From contig NZ_JACCPY010000001.1 of assembly GCF_013426975.1 (NCBI RefSeq), positions 186,001 through 250,000 of the forward strand: 64,000 nucleotides of DNA. The letters are read 5' to 3'. Positions 52,524-61,370 of the stretch are shown here, in pieces; the first letter of the stretch is position 1; every line of letters starts with the position of its first letter. This stretch comes from Sphaerotilus sulfidivorans (GTDB lineage Bacteria; Pseudomonadota; Gammaproteobacteria; Burkholderiales; Burkholderiaceae_C). The notes under the pieces are model-generated. The model did no database searches and was not told where the DNA came from. It was given only the letters and a program-made list of their open reading frames with translations. The position numbers and the translations under genes were made by a program.

Positions 52524-55500
52524 ATGATGAAGAAGCTGCTGTCCTGGATCCTGCACCCCTGGCTGCTGGCCGCGCTGGGCCTGCTGGCGCTGGCGCTGCT
52601 GATCTGGTGGGCCGGTCCGCTGGTGGCCGTGGCCGGCCGGGTGCCGCTGGCCGATGCGGGCGTGCGCATCGCGCTGATCGCGCTGCTGGCCGGCGGCTGG
52701 CTGGCGGTGCAGCTGGCGTCGCTCTGGCAGGCGCGCCGGGCCAACACCCGCATGATCGAGGGCCTGGCCGCCGCGCCCGGCGCCGGCACGGCCGCCGGCA
52801 GCGGCGAGAGCGCCGAGCTCGGGCTGCTGCGCGAGCGCTTCGAGCAGGCGCTGCAGACGCTGCGCGGCATGCGCTTCGACACCCGCGCGGACTCGCCCGG
52901 CCGGGCCCGCGGCGCGCTCGACGCGCTCTCGGACCGGCTGTCGCAGCGCCATCTCTACCAGCTGCCCTGGTATGTGTTCATCGGTGCGCCCGGCTCGGGC
53001 AAGACCACCGCGCTGCTCAATGCCGGTCTGCGCTTCCCGCTGGCCGGGCGCTTCGGCCAGGAAGGCCAGCGCGGCATCGCCGGCATCGGCGGCACGCGCC
53101 ACTGCGACTGGTGGTTCACCGACGAGGCGGTGCTGATCGACACCGCGGGCCGCTACACCACCCAGGACAGCGACCGCGAGGCCGACCGCAGCGCCTGGAA
53201 CGGCTTCCTGGCGCTGCTGCGCGACGGCCGGCCGCGCCAGCCGCTCAACGGCGTGCTGGTGACCGTCTCGGTCGCCGACCTGCTCACCCGCGGCGCGGCC
53301 GAGCGGGCCCGCGAGGCCGCCGCGGTGCGCGCGCGCATCCAGGAGCTGCACGAGCAGCTCGGCGTGCGCATGCCGCTGTACCTGCTGGTGACCAAATGCG
53401 ACCTGCTCGCCGGCTTCACCGACTATTTCGCGACGCTCGACCGCGAGCAGCGCGCCGCGCCCTGGGGCTTCACCTTCCCGCTCGATGCCCGGCTGCACAG
53501 CGACGCCTCCGGCCTGACGACGGAGTTCGACCGGCTCGGGCAGCGCCTCACCGACGGCCTGATCGAGCGGCTGCAGGCCGAGCGCGATCCGGCGCGGCGC
53601 GCGCGCATCTACGCCTTCCCGCAGCAGTTCGACGCGCTGCGCGAGGTGCTGCGCGAGTTCGTCGAGGAGGTGTTCGCGCCCTCGCCCTTCGAGGCCGATC
53701 CGATGCTGCGCGGCGTCTACTTCATCAGCGGCACGCAGGAAGGCACGCCGCTGGACCGCATGCTCGGCGGCATGGCGCGGCAGCTCGGCCTCGAGCGCGC
53801 GGCGCTGCCGCCGCTGGCCGCCAGCGGCCGCAGCTTCTTTCTCGAGCGGCTGCTGCGCGAGGTGGTCTTCGCCGAGAGCGCGCTGGGCGGCACCCGGCTG
53901 AAATGGGAGAAACGCCGTCATCTGATGGCGACGGGCGCCTATGCGGCGCTGGCGCTGGTGGCGCTGCTGGCCGCCGGCCTGTGGCTGCGCAGCCATGCGC
54001 TCAACCGCGACGACCTCGCCGCGGTCGACGCCCGCACCGCCGCGCTCGAGGCCGAGCTGCGCACCACGCCGGCGCGCCAGCAGCCCGATGCCGCCGCGCT
54101 GCTGCCGCTGCTGGAGGCCACGCGCCGCATCGCCGAGGTCGACGACAGCCCCGGGCGCCACTTCGGCCTGTACCAGGGCGACAAGCTGCAGGACGCCTCC
54201 GCGCAGGCGCTTGAGCGCATGCAGAACGAGGGCCTGCTGCCGCGGCTGGCGCTCGGCCTGGAGCAGCGCCTGGCCGCCGGGGCCGGCGCGGCCCGGCCGG
54301 AGGCGCAGTACGACGTGCTCAAGACCTACCTGATGCTGCACGACCCGAAGCACTTCGACGCGAAGTGGCTGGCCGTCTACCTGCGCGCCGACTGGGACGA
54401 GAGCCTGGCCGGCCGGCTGGACGCGACGCAGCGCGCCGCGCTCGAGCATCACCTCGACGCGCTGCTGGCGCGCGGCGCCAGCACGCCGTCGCGGCCGCTC
54501 GACCGCGCCCTGGTCGAGGCGGCGCGCGAGCGGCTGCGCCAGATCCCGCTGGCGCAGCGCGTCTACAGCCGGCTGCGCCTGCCGGGGCTGCTGCCGGCCG
54601 AGCTCGGCGCCTTCACCGCGACCGCCGCCGGCGGCCCCGAGGTCACCCGCATCCTGGTGCGCGGCAGCGGCCGGCCGCTCAACGAGGGCCTGCCGGCGCT
54701 CTACACCCGCGCCGGCCACCAGGCCTTCGACCGGCTGGTGCCGCTGCTGGCCACCGAGCTGGCGGCCGAGGAGTCCTGGGTGCTGGGCCTGGCGGCCGAG
54801 TCGCGCAGCGTCGCCGCGGCCGATCCGCAGGGCCAGGCCCGGCTCGCCGACGAGGTGCGCCGCCTCTACCTGAACGACTACGCCCGGCTGTGGAGCGACT
54901 ACCTCGCCGACCTGAAGCTGCGCCCGACCGAGACGCTGGCGCAGGCCATCGAGGTCGCGCAGACGCTGGCGCTGCCGGGACCGAGCGCGCCGCTGCGCCG
55001 GCTGCTGCGCGCAGCCGCCGACGAGACCACGCTGGCACGCCCGGCGGCCCCCGGCGCCGAGAGCGCGGTGCGCGAGGCCGCGCGCGGGCTCAAGGACCGG
55101 GTGCTGGCGCCCATCCTCGGCGACGGCGCCGCCGGCCGGGCGGTCGAGGCGCTGCAGCCCGGCCGCGAGCCGCTCGAGAAAAGCCTGGTCGACGACCGCT
55201 TCGTGCGCCTGCACGAGCTGGTCGGCGCCGCCGATGCCAAGGGACCGGTGCCGCTGGACGACACCATTCGGCTGCTCGACGAGATCGCGGTCTTCCTGCA
55301 GGCCACCCAGGCGGCGACGCAGTCGCGCACGCCGCCGCCGCCCTCGCCGACCCCGGCGCGCGCACGCGCCAGCGCCGGCCAGCTGCCGCCGCCGCTGGGC
55401 GCGATGGTCGAGCGCCTGGTCGCCAGCGGCACCAGCGCCGCGCTCGGCGCGACCCGCGAGGGCCTGGGCAGCGCGATCCGCGCCGAGATCGGCGACTTCT

Positions 55501-56159
55501 GCCGCCAGGCCATCGGTGGCCGCTATCCCTTCGACCGCACCAGCAGCCGCGACGTCACGCTCGACGACTTCAGCCGGCTGTTCGCGCCGGGCGGGCAGAT
55601 GGACCAGTTCGTGCAGAAGAACCTCGCGCCCTATGTCGACACCACCACCCGGCCCTGGTCCTTCCGCGCGGTCGAGGGCGCGCGCATGGGCCTGAACTCG
55701 GCGGCGCTGCTGTCCTTCCAGCATGCGGCCGAGATCCGCGATGCCTTCTTCCGTGGCAGCGCCACCCCGGTCGTCAGCGTCGACTTCCGGCCGGTGTCGA
55801 TGGATCCGGCCATCCTTCAGCTGCAGATCGACGCCGGCGGACAGACGCTGAACTACGCCCACGGCCCGGCGACGCTGACGCGGCTGCAGTGGCCGAGCCC
55901 GCGCGGCGGCGCACAGATCCGGTTGAGCATCAGCCCGGCACCGGCCGGCGGCAGCGCGGGCCTGAGCACCGAAGGTCCGTGGGCGCTGCTGCGGCTGATC
56001 GACCGGGCGCAGATCGCACCCGGCAGCGGCCCGGAGCGCATGACCGCCACCTTCGACATCGAGGGCCGCAAGGCGGTGTTCGAGCTCATCTCCAGCAGCG
56101 TGCAGAACCCGCTGCGGCTGCCGGCGCTGCGCGCCTTCAGCTGCCCGACCGGACTCTGA
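52524..56159 (+). CDS. tssM: TssM (IcmF/VasK), T6SS inner-membrane scaffold
   Basis: 1211 residues, the large periplasm-spanning component that contacts TssJ and TssL. Two N-terminal membrane helices (~12-30, ~47-68), a cytoplasmic NTPase-like domain with intact Walker A GAPGSGKTT (154-162) and DTAGRY, an IcmF-related region, a third membrane helix (~471-488; YAALALVALLAAGLWL), and a long periplasmic part ending in the VasK C-terminal domain (FDIEGRKAVFELISSSVQNP). Intact Walker A suggests NTP binding, which is not required in all species. Seven bp after tssL; tagF follows after 3 bp. Confidence 0.96.
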   Translation: MMKKLLSWILHPWLLAALGLLALALLIWWAGPLVAVAGRVPLADAGVRIALIALLAGGWLAVQLASLWQARRANTRMIEGLAAAPGAGTAAGSGESAELGLLRERFEQALQTLRGMRFDTRADSPGRARGALDALSDRLSQRHLYQLPWYVFIGAPGSGKTTALLNAGLRFPLAGRFGQEGQRGIAGIGGTRHCDWWFTDEAVLIDTAGRYTTQDSDREADRSAWNGFLALLRDGRPRQPLNGVLVTVSVADLLTRGAAERAREAAAVRARIQELHEQLGVRMPLYLLVTKCDLLAGFTDYFATLDREQRAAPWGFTFPLDARLHSDASGLTTEFDRLGQRLTDGLIERLQAERDPARRARIYAFPQQFDALREVLREFVEEVFAPSPFEADPMLRGVYFISGTQEGTPLDRMLGGMARQLGLERAALPPLAASGRSFFLERLLREVVFAESALGGTRLKWEKRRHLMATGAYAALALVALLAAGLWLRSHALNRDDLAAVDARTAALEAELRTTPARQQPDAAALLPLLEATRRIAEVDDSPGRHFGLYQGDKLQDASAQALERMQNEGLLPRLALGLEQRLAAGAGAARPEAQYDVLKTYLMLHDPKHFDAKWLAVYLRADWDESLAGRLDATQRAALEHHLDALLARGASTPSRPLDRALVEAARERLRQIPLAQRVYSRLRLPGLLPAELGAFTATAAGGPEVTRILVRGSGRPLNEGLPALYTRAGHQAFDRLVPLLATELAAEESWVLGLAAESRSVAAADPQGQARLADEVRRLYLNDYARLWSDYLADLKLRPTETLAQAIEVAQTLALPGPSAPLRRLLRAAADETTLARPAAPGAESAVREAARGLKDRVLAPILGDGAAGRAVEALQPGREPLEKSLVDDRFVRLHELVGAADAKGPVPLDDTIRLLDEIAVFLQATQAATQSRTPPPPSPTPARARASAGQLPPPLGAMVERLVASGTSAALGATREGLGSAIRAEIGDFCRQAIGGRYPFDRTSSRDVTLDDFSRLFAPGGQMDQFVQKNLAPYVDTTTRPWSFRAVEGARMGLNSAALLSFQHAAEIRDAFFRGSATPVVSVDFRPVSMDPAILQLQIDAGGQTLNYAHGPATLTRLQWPSPRGGAQIRLSISPAPAGGSAGLSTEGPWALLRLIDRAQIAPGSGPERMTATFDIEGRKAVFELISSSVQNPLRLPALRAFSCPTGL

Positions 56160-56162
56160 GCG

Positions 56163-56777
56163 ATGCCCGGCGCACCGGACTGCGGCTGGTTCGGCAAGCT
56201 GCCGGCGCTGGGCGACTTCGGCTCGCGCCGGCTGCCGCCGCCGATGCTGGCGCGCTGCGACGCCTGGCTCAGCGCCGGTCTGGCCTCGAGCCGCACGCGG
56301 CTGGGCGAGCGCTGGCTCGGGCTCTACCTGGGCGCGCCGCTGTGGCATTTCCTCTGGTCGCCCGGCGTGGTCGATCCGCAATGGTGGAGCGGCGTGCTGA
56401 TGCCCAGCGTCGACCGGGTCGGACGCTATTTCCCGCTGCTGCTGGCCGCGGGCTGGAGCGACGGCCCGCCGGACGATCCGGCCGGGCTGCAGCGCTGGCT
56501 GGACGCACTGGCCGAGGCGGGCCGCGACTGCCTGCGCCCCGGCGCCAGCGTCGAGCGGCTCGAGGCGGCGCTGCAGGCACTGCCGCCGCGCCCGGCCGCC
56601 GCGACGGCCGCCGCCCTGCCGCGACGGCTGGTCGAGCGCGCCGTGCCCGCCGGCCACGGCCTGTGGTGGAGCCCGGACGAGACCCTGCGGCCAGACGTGC
56701 AGGCGCCGCTGGCCGCGCCGGTCGCCGGCCTGCCTCAGGACGCGGACTTCGACGCGCTGCTGGACGGCCGCGACTGA
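56163..56777 (+). CDS. tagF: TagF (ImpM), T6SS-associated negative regulator
   Basis: 204 residues of the DUF2094/ImpM family: GWFGKLPALGDFGSRRLPP at the front, WLGLYLGAPLWHFLW and MPSVDRVGRYFPLLLAAGW in the core. In Pseudomonas aeruginosa TagF represses H1-T6SS post-translationally, independently of but alongside the PpkA/PppA phosphorylation pathway; here it lies beside pppA, tagH and two kinases, matching that context. Three bp after tssM, so probably co-translated. It is the standalone form, not the TagF-PppA fusion known in Agrobacterium. Confidence 0.93.
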   Translation: MPGAPDCGWFGKLPALGDFGSRRLPPPMLARCDAWLSAGLASSRTRLGERWLGLYLGAPLWHFLWSPGVVDPQWWSGVLMPSVDRVGRYFPLLLAAGWSDGPPDDPAGLQRWLDALAEAGRDCLRPGASVERLEAALQALPPRPAAATAAALPRRLVERAVPAGHGLWWSPDETLRPDVQAPLAAPVAGLPQDADFDALLDGRD

Positions 56778-56825
56778 GCCACCGAGCGACCGAAGCCGAA
56801 GCTCAGGCCGCACCCCGCTCCCGTC

Positions 56826-57581
56826 TCAGCGGCGCCGGCGCAGCCGCAGCGCCACCGCCGAGAAGTTGTCCTGCGTCGCCAGGGCCTGCGCGGCGATGTC
56901 GTCGCGCATCGCGGCGAGCCAGCGCGCGGCGTCGGCGCTGGCCCGGCAGGATCGCGCGATCGCCTCGGCCTCGAGCGTGTCCCACCAGCCGTCGCTGCAC
57001 AGCAGGAAGGCATCGCCGTCGTGCAGCGGCTGCGCCTGCGCGGTGACATGGACCTCGACCGGCTCGGCGCCGCCGAGCGCGCTCAGCAGCTGGTTCTTGC
57101 GCGGATGGTGGCGCGCGGCCTGCGGCGTCAGGAAACCGGCATCGACCATCTGCTGCACCACGCTGTCGTCGCGGGTCAGCGCCTCGGCGCGGCCGTCGCG
57201 CACCCGGTAGAGGCGGCTGTCGCCGACATGCGCCCACAGCGCCTCGCCGCGCCCGCGGTCGATCCACAGCGCCACGACGGTCGCATGCATGCGCTGGCGC
57301 CCGGCGCTGCCGGCCTGTGCGTCGGACAGGCGGCCGTGCGCGCACTCCACCGCCGCGGCCAGCGCCACCGCCTGCAGATGCCCGCCCAGGCTGGCCTGCG
57401 CCAGCCGCTCGTCGATCGTGGCGACGACCAGGCGCGAGGCCTCGTCGCCGCGGCGGTGCCCGCCGGCGCCGTCGGACAGCACCGCCCAGCTCAGCAGACC
57501 CGCATGGCCGCTGCGCAGATCGTCCTCGTTGTGGTCGCGGCTTCCCGTCTGCAGGCAGGAGGCGATGTCGATGTCGATCAT
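56826..57581 (-). CDS. pppA: PppA-like PP2C Ser/Thr phosphatase
   Basis: 251 residues, a compact PP2C domain covering the whole protein. Metal-binding motifs: RDHNEDD (D16, E19-D20 region), SDGAGGH (D37), the VGDSRLYR block, and terminal DNFSAVALR with the last metal Asp. In T6SS loci PppA dephosphorylates the FHA protein and shuts secretion down. The start codon overlaps the tagH stop (ATGA), so the phosphatase is translated with its presumed substrate. Convergent with tagF over 48 bp. Confidence 0.92.
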   Translation of the reverse strand: MIDIDIASCLQTGSRDHNEDDLRSGHAGLLSWAVLSDGAGGHRRGDEASRLVVATIDERLAQASLGGHLQAVALAAAVECAHGRLSDAQAGSAGRQRMHATVVALWIDRGRGEALWAHVGDSRLYRVRDGRAEALTRDDSVVQQMVDAGFLTPQAARHHPRKNQLLSALGGAEPVEVHVTAQAQPLHDGDAFLLCSDGWWDTLEAEAIARSCRASADAARWLAAMRDDIAAQALATQDNFSAVALRLRRRR

Positions 57582-59254
57582 TTCGGCATCCCGCGGTCGC
57601 CGGCGGCCGAGGCCGCGCCGGGCGGCGCATGCCGCTCGGCGTCGAGCCGGTCGAGCTGCTGCTCGTAGGCCTGCAGGAAGGCCTTGCCGAACAGCGCCTG
57701 GACATCCTCGCGCGACTCCTCGCGCACCGCCTGGAAATGCTGCAGGTAGAGCTCCCACAGCCGGGCGCGCCGGTGCATCGGCAGCAGGCTGTCGATCACC
57801 GAGCGGCTGCTGAGCCGCGCCTCCAGCGGCTCGGGCGCGAAGCGGTCGAGCACGCCGTCGAGCGCCGCGCGCATGCCCGCCATCGTGCCCACCGCATGGC
57901 CGACCAGATCGTCCATCGCCTGCTCGACCGCCTGCGGCCCGGCCAGGAAGCCGCGCAGCGGCGGCTGCAGCAGCTGCTCGAGCGCCACCGGCGCGTCGGG
58001 CGAGAACTTCAGCGGATTGTTGTGGCGGGCCTGGATCATCGTGACCTGGGCATGCAGTTCGGACTTGGTCGCGGCCCGGGCGGCAATCAGCTGCAGCATG
58101 CCCGCGACCGCGTGATGCAGCATCAGCCCGATGTCATGCATCAGCGCCGGTGTCAGCGCGTGCGACGACATCCGCTCGGTCGCGATGCCGGCCCCGTCGC
58201 AGAAGGCCGACCACAGCGCGTCGGGCGCCGCGGCTGCGGCGGGCGTGATGCGGACCGGCGGCGACACGACCGGCGAGGCGACCATCGGCGGCGGCGGTGC
58301 CGGCGGCATCGGCAGCACCATCGGCGCGTGGATCTCGGGGGTCCGGTCGGCCCGCGACGGACGCGCCCCCGACGTCGGCGCCGTCGGCGGATTCAGGAAG
58401 TCCTGCACCGCCTGGTCGCCGGCCGGCGGACGCGAGCGCGGTGCCGTATTGCCGAGAAAGTCCGACAGCACATCGTCGCTGCCGCTGGCACTGCCGGCCG
58501 GACCGAGCAGGTCGCCGAAGGCCGAAGGCAGCGCACCGTCAGGCACGGACATCGGCACGGACACCGGCGCTGGCGCATGCGGCTGAGGCGCACCCCACAG
58601 ATCACGAAAGGGATCGGTGCTCCCGACGCCTGCCCCCCCGCCTGCACCGGCGCGACCCGGATCAGGTGACGGCACAGGAGCCCGCATCGGGGCCGACGTG
58701 CCGCCGAAGAATGCGAACGGATCAAGCGGATCAAGCGGATCAAGCGGATCCGTCACCCCCCCCCCGGACGGTGCAGGCGATGGCACCGGCGATGATGCTG
58801 GAGCGGCGGCGAGCACAGGTGCAGCAGACACCGCCGGCCCGGTGGCCGGCGCCGCGCCGATCGCCGACATCATCCGGGTGAACTCGCCCGGCCCGGGGCC
58901 GGCAGGCGCCATGACCGTGGCATCGGCCTGCGCGGGCGCAGACAGGCTGACCGCCAGCAGATAGCTGCCGATCTGAAGCTCGTCGCCATCGACCAGCGTC
59001 GCGCTGCGGCCGGAGGGCACCGGCCGGCCGTTGTGGATGATCGGGCTGGCATGGCTGACATTGCGGATGCTGAACCCGCGCTCGCCGCAGCTGACCTCGG
59101 CCTGCCTGCGCGAGATGTGCCGCTCGGGATCGGGCAGCATCAGCGTGCAGTCCTCGCCCCGACCGAGCGTGCCGCCCTGCAGGTCGAACAGGCCGGTGAT
59201 GGCCTGCGTCAAGGGCTGGCCGGCCAGGCTCACGGCACGGATCAGCAACTGCAT
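57578..59254 (-). CDS. tagH: TagH/Fha-type T6SS FHA-domain protein
   Basis: 558 residues. N-terminal FHA domain (~1-105) that reads phospho-Thr: GGTLGRGEDCTLMLPDPERHISRRQAEV (conserved Gly/Arg and Ser/His), ISNVSHASPIIHNG-like block. A disordered Pro/Ala/Gly linker (~110-360) includes a triple LDP repeat and a Gly triplet coded by ten G. The C-terminal helical T6SS-FHA domain (~370-558) has LLHHAVAGMLQLIAARA and FKHNNPLKFSPD-like text (ARHNNPLKFSPDAP). FHA phosphorylation by PpkA promotes apparatus assembly in other species. AGGAGG lies 5 bp before the chosen ATG; a second ATG directly precedes it. Confidence 0.93.
   Translation of the reverse strand: MQLLIRAVSLAGQPLTQAITGLFDLQGGTLGRGEDCTLMLPDPERHISRRQAEVSCGERGFSIRNVSHASPIIHNGRPVPSGRSATLVDGDELQIGSYLLAVSLSAPAQADATVMAPAGPGPGEFTRMMSAIGAAPATGPAVSAAPVLAAAPASSPVPSPAPSGGGVTDPLDPLDPLDPFAFFGGTSAPMRAPVPSPDPGRAGAGGGAGVGSTDPFRDLWGAPQPHAPAPVSVPMSVPDGALPSAFGDLLGPAGSASGSDDVLSDFLGNTAPRSRPPAGDQAVQDFLNPPTAPTSGARPSRADRTPEIHAPMVLPMPPAPPPPMVASPVVSPPVRITPAAAAAPDALWSAFCDGAGIATERMSSHALTPALMHDIGLMLHHAVAGMLQLIAARAATKSELHAQVTMIQARHNNPLKFSPDAPVALEQLLQPPLRGFLAGPQAVEQAMDDLVGHAVGTMAGMRAALDGVLDRFAPEPLEARLSSRSVIDSLLPMHRRARLWELYLQHFQAVREESREDVQALFGKAFLQAYEQQLDRLDAERHAPPGAASAAGDRGMPK
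58719..58750 (-). repeat. 9-bp tandem repeat in tagH (LDP repeats)
   Basis: GGATCAAGC occurs three times in a row (58719-58745) and is followed by a partial fourth unit. On the coding strand it gives (LDP) repeats in the disordered linker of TagH. In-frame copy changes would alter only linker length. Confidence 0.9.
58756..58765 (-). repeat. homopolymeric G10 tract inside tagH
   Basis: A run of ten C on the plus strand (ten G on the coding strand) lies in the tagH linker, coding for S-G-G-G-V. Gain or loss of one base would shift the frame after about 160 codons, leaving the FHA domain but removing the C-terminal T6SS domain. The tract is only 6 bp from the LDP repeat array. Confidence 0.9.
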
Positions 59255-59502
59255 CATGACCTCCTCAGCAAGCCCAGGCCCGAGCGGCGTGGGCCGGGCC
59301 AGTGTCGGCCCGCCCCACGCCGGACGACAAGCAACGAAAGTCATGCGCCCGGACACCCCGCAGGGCGACCAAAGTCACAAGACGGCCCGCGCCGCGGCCG
59401 CTACGCTGGCACGGATCGCTTCGGCACGACCCTGCACCTGCCCCCCCTCTCTCAACCCTCTCATCACCCCATTCCTCCCAACTCCTGCGACGGACAGACA
59501 GC

Positions 59503-61338
59503 GTGGACGAAGAAGGCACCCTGAGCATCGGCACCCGGCTGGGCGAGTTCGAGATCCGCGGCCTGGTCGGCATCGGCGGCTTCGGCATCGTCTACCGGGC
59601 CTTCGACCACGACCTCGAGCGCGAGGTGGCGATCAAGGAATACATGCCGGGACTGCTGGCCTCGCGCGGCGACGACGGCTCGGTGCAGCCGCGCGGACGC
59701 ACGCATGGCGAGACCTTCGGCGCCGGGCTGCGCAGCTTCATGCTCGAGGCGAAGATGCTCGCGCGCTTCGACCATCCGGCGCTGGTCAAGGTCTTCCGCT
59801 ACTGGGAAGGCAACGGCACCGCCTACATGGTGATGCCGCTCTACCAGGGCCAGACGCTGGCGCAGACACTGCGCCAGATGCCGGCGCCGCCCGGCGAGGT
59901 CTGGCTGATGGGCGTGCTGGTGCCGCTGCTGGGCGCCCTCGAGACGCTGCATGCCCAGCACATCTACCACCGCGACGTCTCGCCGGACAACATCCTGCTG
60001 CTGCGCAACGGCCGGCCGGTGCTGCTGGACTTCGGCGCCGCACGCCAGGTCATCAGCGACCGCACGCAGACGCTCACCGCGATCCTGAAGCCGAACTACG
60101 CGCCGATCGAGCAGTACGCCGAGATGCCCAGCCTGCGGCAGGGCCCGTGGACGGACCTGTATGCGCTGGGAGCGGTCGTCCATGCCTGCCTGACCGGCAA
60201 GCCGCCGCCGCCGGCGGCCGCACGCACGCTGCAGGACGAGATGGTGCCGCTGCCCGAGACCGGCGCCCGCCTGAAGGCCGAGCAGGGCCTGCGCTACAGC
60301 GACGCCTTCCTGCAGGCCTGGCAGCAGACGCTCGCGGTGCATCCGGACCAGCGCCCCCGCAGCGTCGAGGCGCTGATGCGCCTGCTGGGCCTGCTGCCCG
60401 TCCTGGGGCCGGGCGACGACCCGGACGCGACCCGGATCGCCGCCCCGATCGCGCAACCAGGCAGCGACCCGGATCGCACCGTGGTGGTGACCGGCCCGAC
60501 CGGCAGTCCGCCGGGCCGCACGGCACCACAGCCTCCGCCCGCCGCTGCACCGCCGAGAACCAGACCGGCGCCGCACACCGCCAGCCTGGAGCCGCGCACC
60601 GGCCGCGACATGCGCATCGTGCTGCCCGGCATGACCCAGCCGGCCGCGGCCCGCACGCAGCCAGCGGCAGCACCCGCCGGCGCGGCGGGCACGACGGCCC
60701 CATACGCCGGACCCGAGGGTGAGCGCAAGGCAGGCTCGGGCTCGGGCTCACGTACACCGATGCTGGCAGGCCTCGGTGGCGCCGTGCTGCTGGCGGGGGC
60801 GGCGCTGCTGATGTGGCCGCGTGATCCCGCCCCGGACGCGACGACCGGTCTGGCCGCCAGCGCCGCCAGCGCACTGGCCAGTGCCCCCACCGCGGCCGGC
60901 CCGGCCAGCGCACCGCTGGCGGAGATCATCACCGAAGAGAAGGAGCCCCCCGCACCGACTCTCGCCCCCGTGCCGGCGCCGCCCGCCCCGCCCGTCCCGC
61001 CCGTCCCGCCCGTCCCGCCCGCCACGCCGGCACACCGCCTGCAGCCACCTGCGCCAGCGCCTTCTGCCCCGGCACCCGCCATCGCTGCGCCTCGTCCGGC
61101 ACCCGCGCCTGTGCCGGCGCCCGCGTCCCGCCCGCCCGCCTCCGCTCCGCCCTCCTCAGCTCCAAGCGAAGCGGCCCGGCCGAGCTCGCCCGAGGAGGCC
61201 TGCGGCGGCCGGGTGCTGATCGCACGGGACCTCTGCATCCAGTCGCAATGCCGCAAGCCGGAATTCCAGCGCCACCCGACCTGCACCGAGCTGCAGCGGC
61301 GCAAGGAAGAAGAGGAACGCAGGGAGCTCTACCGCTGA
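59503..61338 (+). CDS. PpkA-like membrane Ser/Thr protein kinase 1
   Basis: 611 residues from a GTG start. Cytoplasmic kinase domain (~14-295) with all key residues: Gly loop GLVGIGGFGIVY, K45 (VAIKEYM), D158 in HRDVSPDN, D176 in DFG, and the TDLYALGAVVHACLTG helix. Then a Pro/Ala-rich linker, a membrane helix (419-438), and a periplasmic Pro/Ala-rich tail (with VPP repeats) ending in a short Cys-containing module (EEACGGRVLIARDLCIQSQCRKPEF...CTELQRRKEEEE). It probably phosphorylates TagH in the T6SS Thr-phosphorylation pathway. The start is uncertain: upstream in-frame codons exist but look non-coding. Divergent from tagH. Confidence 0.88.
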   Translation: MDEEGTLSIGTRLGEFEIRGLVGIGGFGIVYRAFDHDLEREVAIKEYMPGLLASRGDDGSVQPRGRTHGETFGAGLRSFMLEAKMLARFDHPALVKVFRYWEGNGTAYMVMPLYQGQTLAQTLRQMPAPPGEVWLMGVLVPLLGALETLHAQHIYHRDVSPDNILLLRNGRPVLLDFGAARQVISDRTQTLTAILKPNYAPIEQYAEMPSLRQGPWTDLYALGAVVHACLTGKPPPPAAARTLQDEMVPLPETGARLKAEQGLRYSDAFLQAWQQTLAVHPDQRPRSVEALMRLLGLLPVLGPGDDPDATRIAAPIAQPGSDPDRTVVVTGPTGSPPGRTAPQPPPAAAPPRTRPAPHTASLEPRTGRDMRIVLPGMTQPAAARTQPAAAPAGAAGTTAPYAGPEGERKAGSGSGSRTPMLAGLGGAVLLAGAALLMWPRDPAPDATTGLAASAASALASAPTAAGPASAPLAEIITEEKEPPAPTLAPVPAPPAPPVPPVPPVPPATPAHRLQPPAPAPSAPAPAIAAPRPAPAPVPAPASRPPASAPPSSAPSEAARPSSPEEACGGRVLIARDLCIQSQCRKPEFQRHPTCTELQRRKEEEERRELYR

Positions 61339-61370
61339 AGCGGCAGCGACACGCCGACAGGAAGCCCGTG

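Noticed and set aside
52272-56813. A 1513-codon open frame on the minus strand across tssL/tssM/tagF
   Set aside because: It is antisense to genes with clear T6SS homology. Its translation is low-complexity Arg/Gln/Ala-rich text typical of the antisense frame of GC-rich genes.
60991-61020. Direct 9-bp repeats (CCCGTCCCG) in kinase 1
   Set aside because: Real, but only encode VPP repeats in a Pro-rich tail; noted within the kinase entry rather than as a separate finding.
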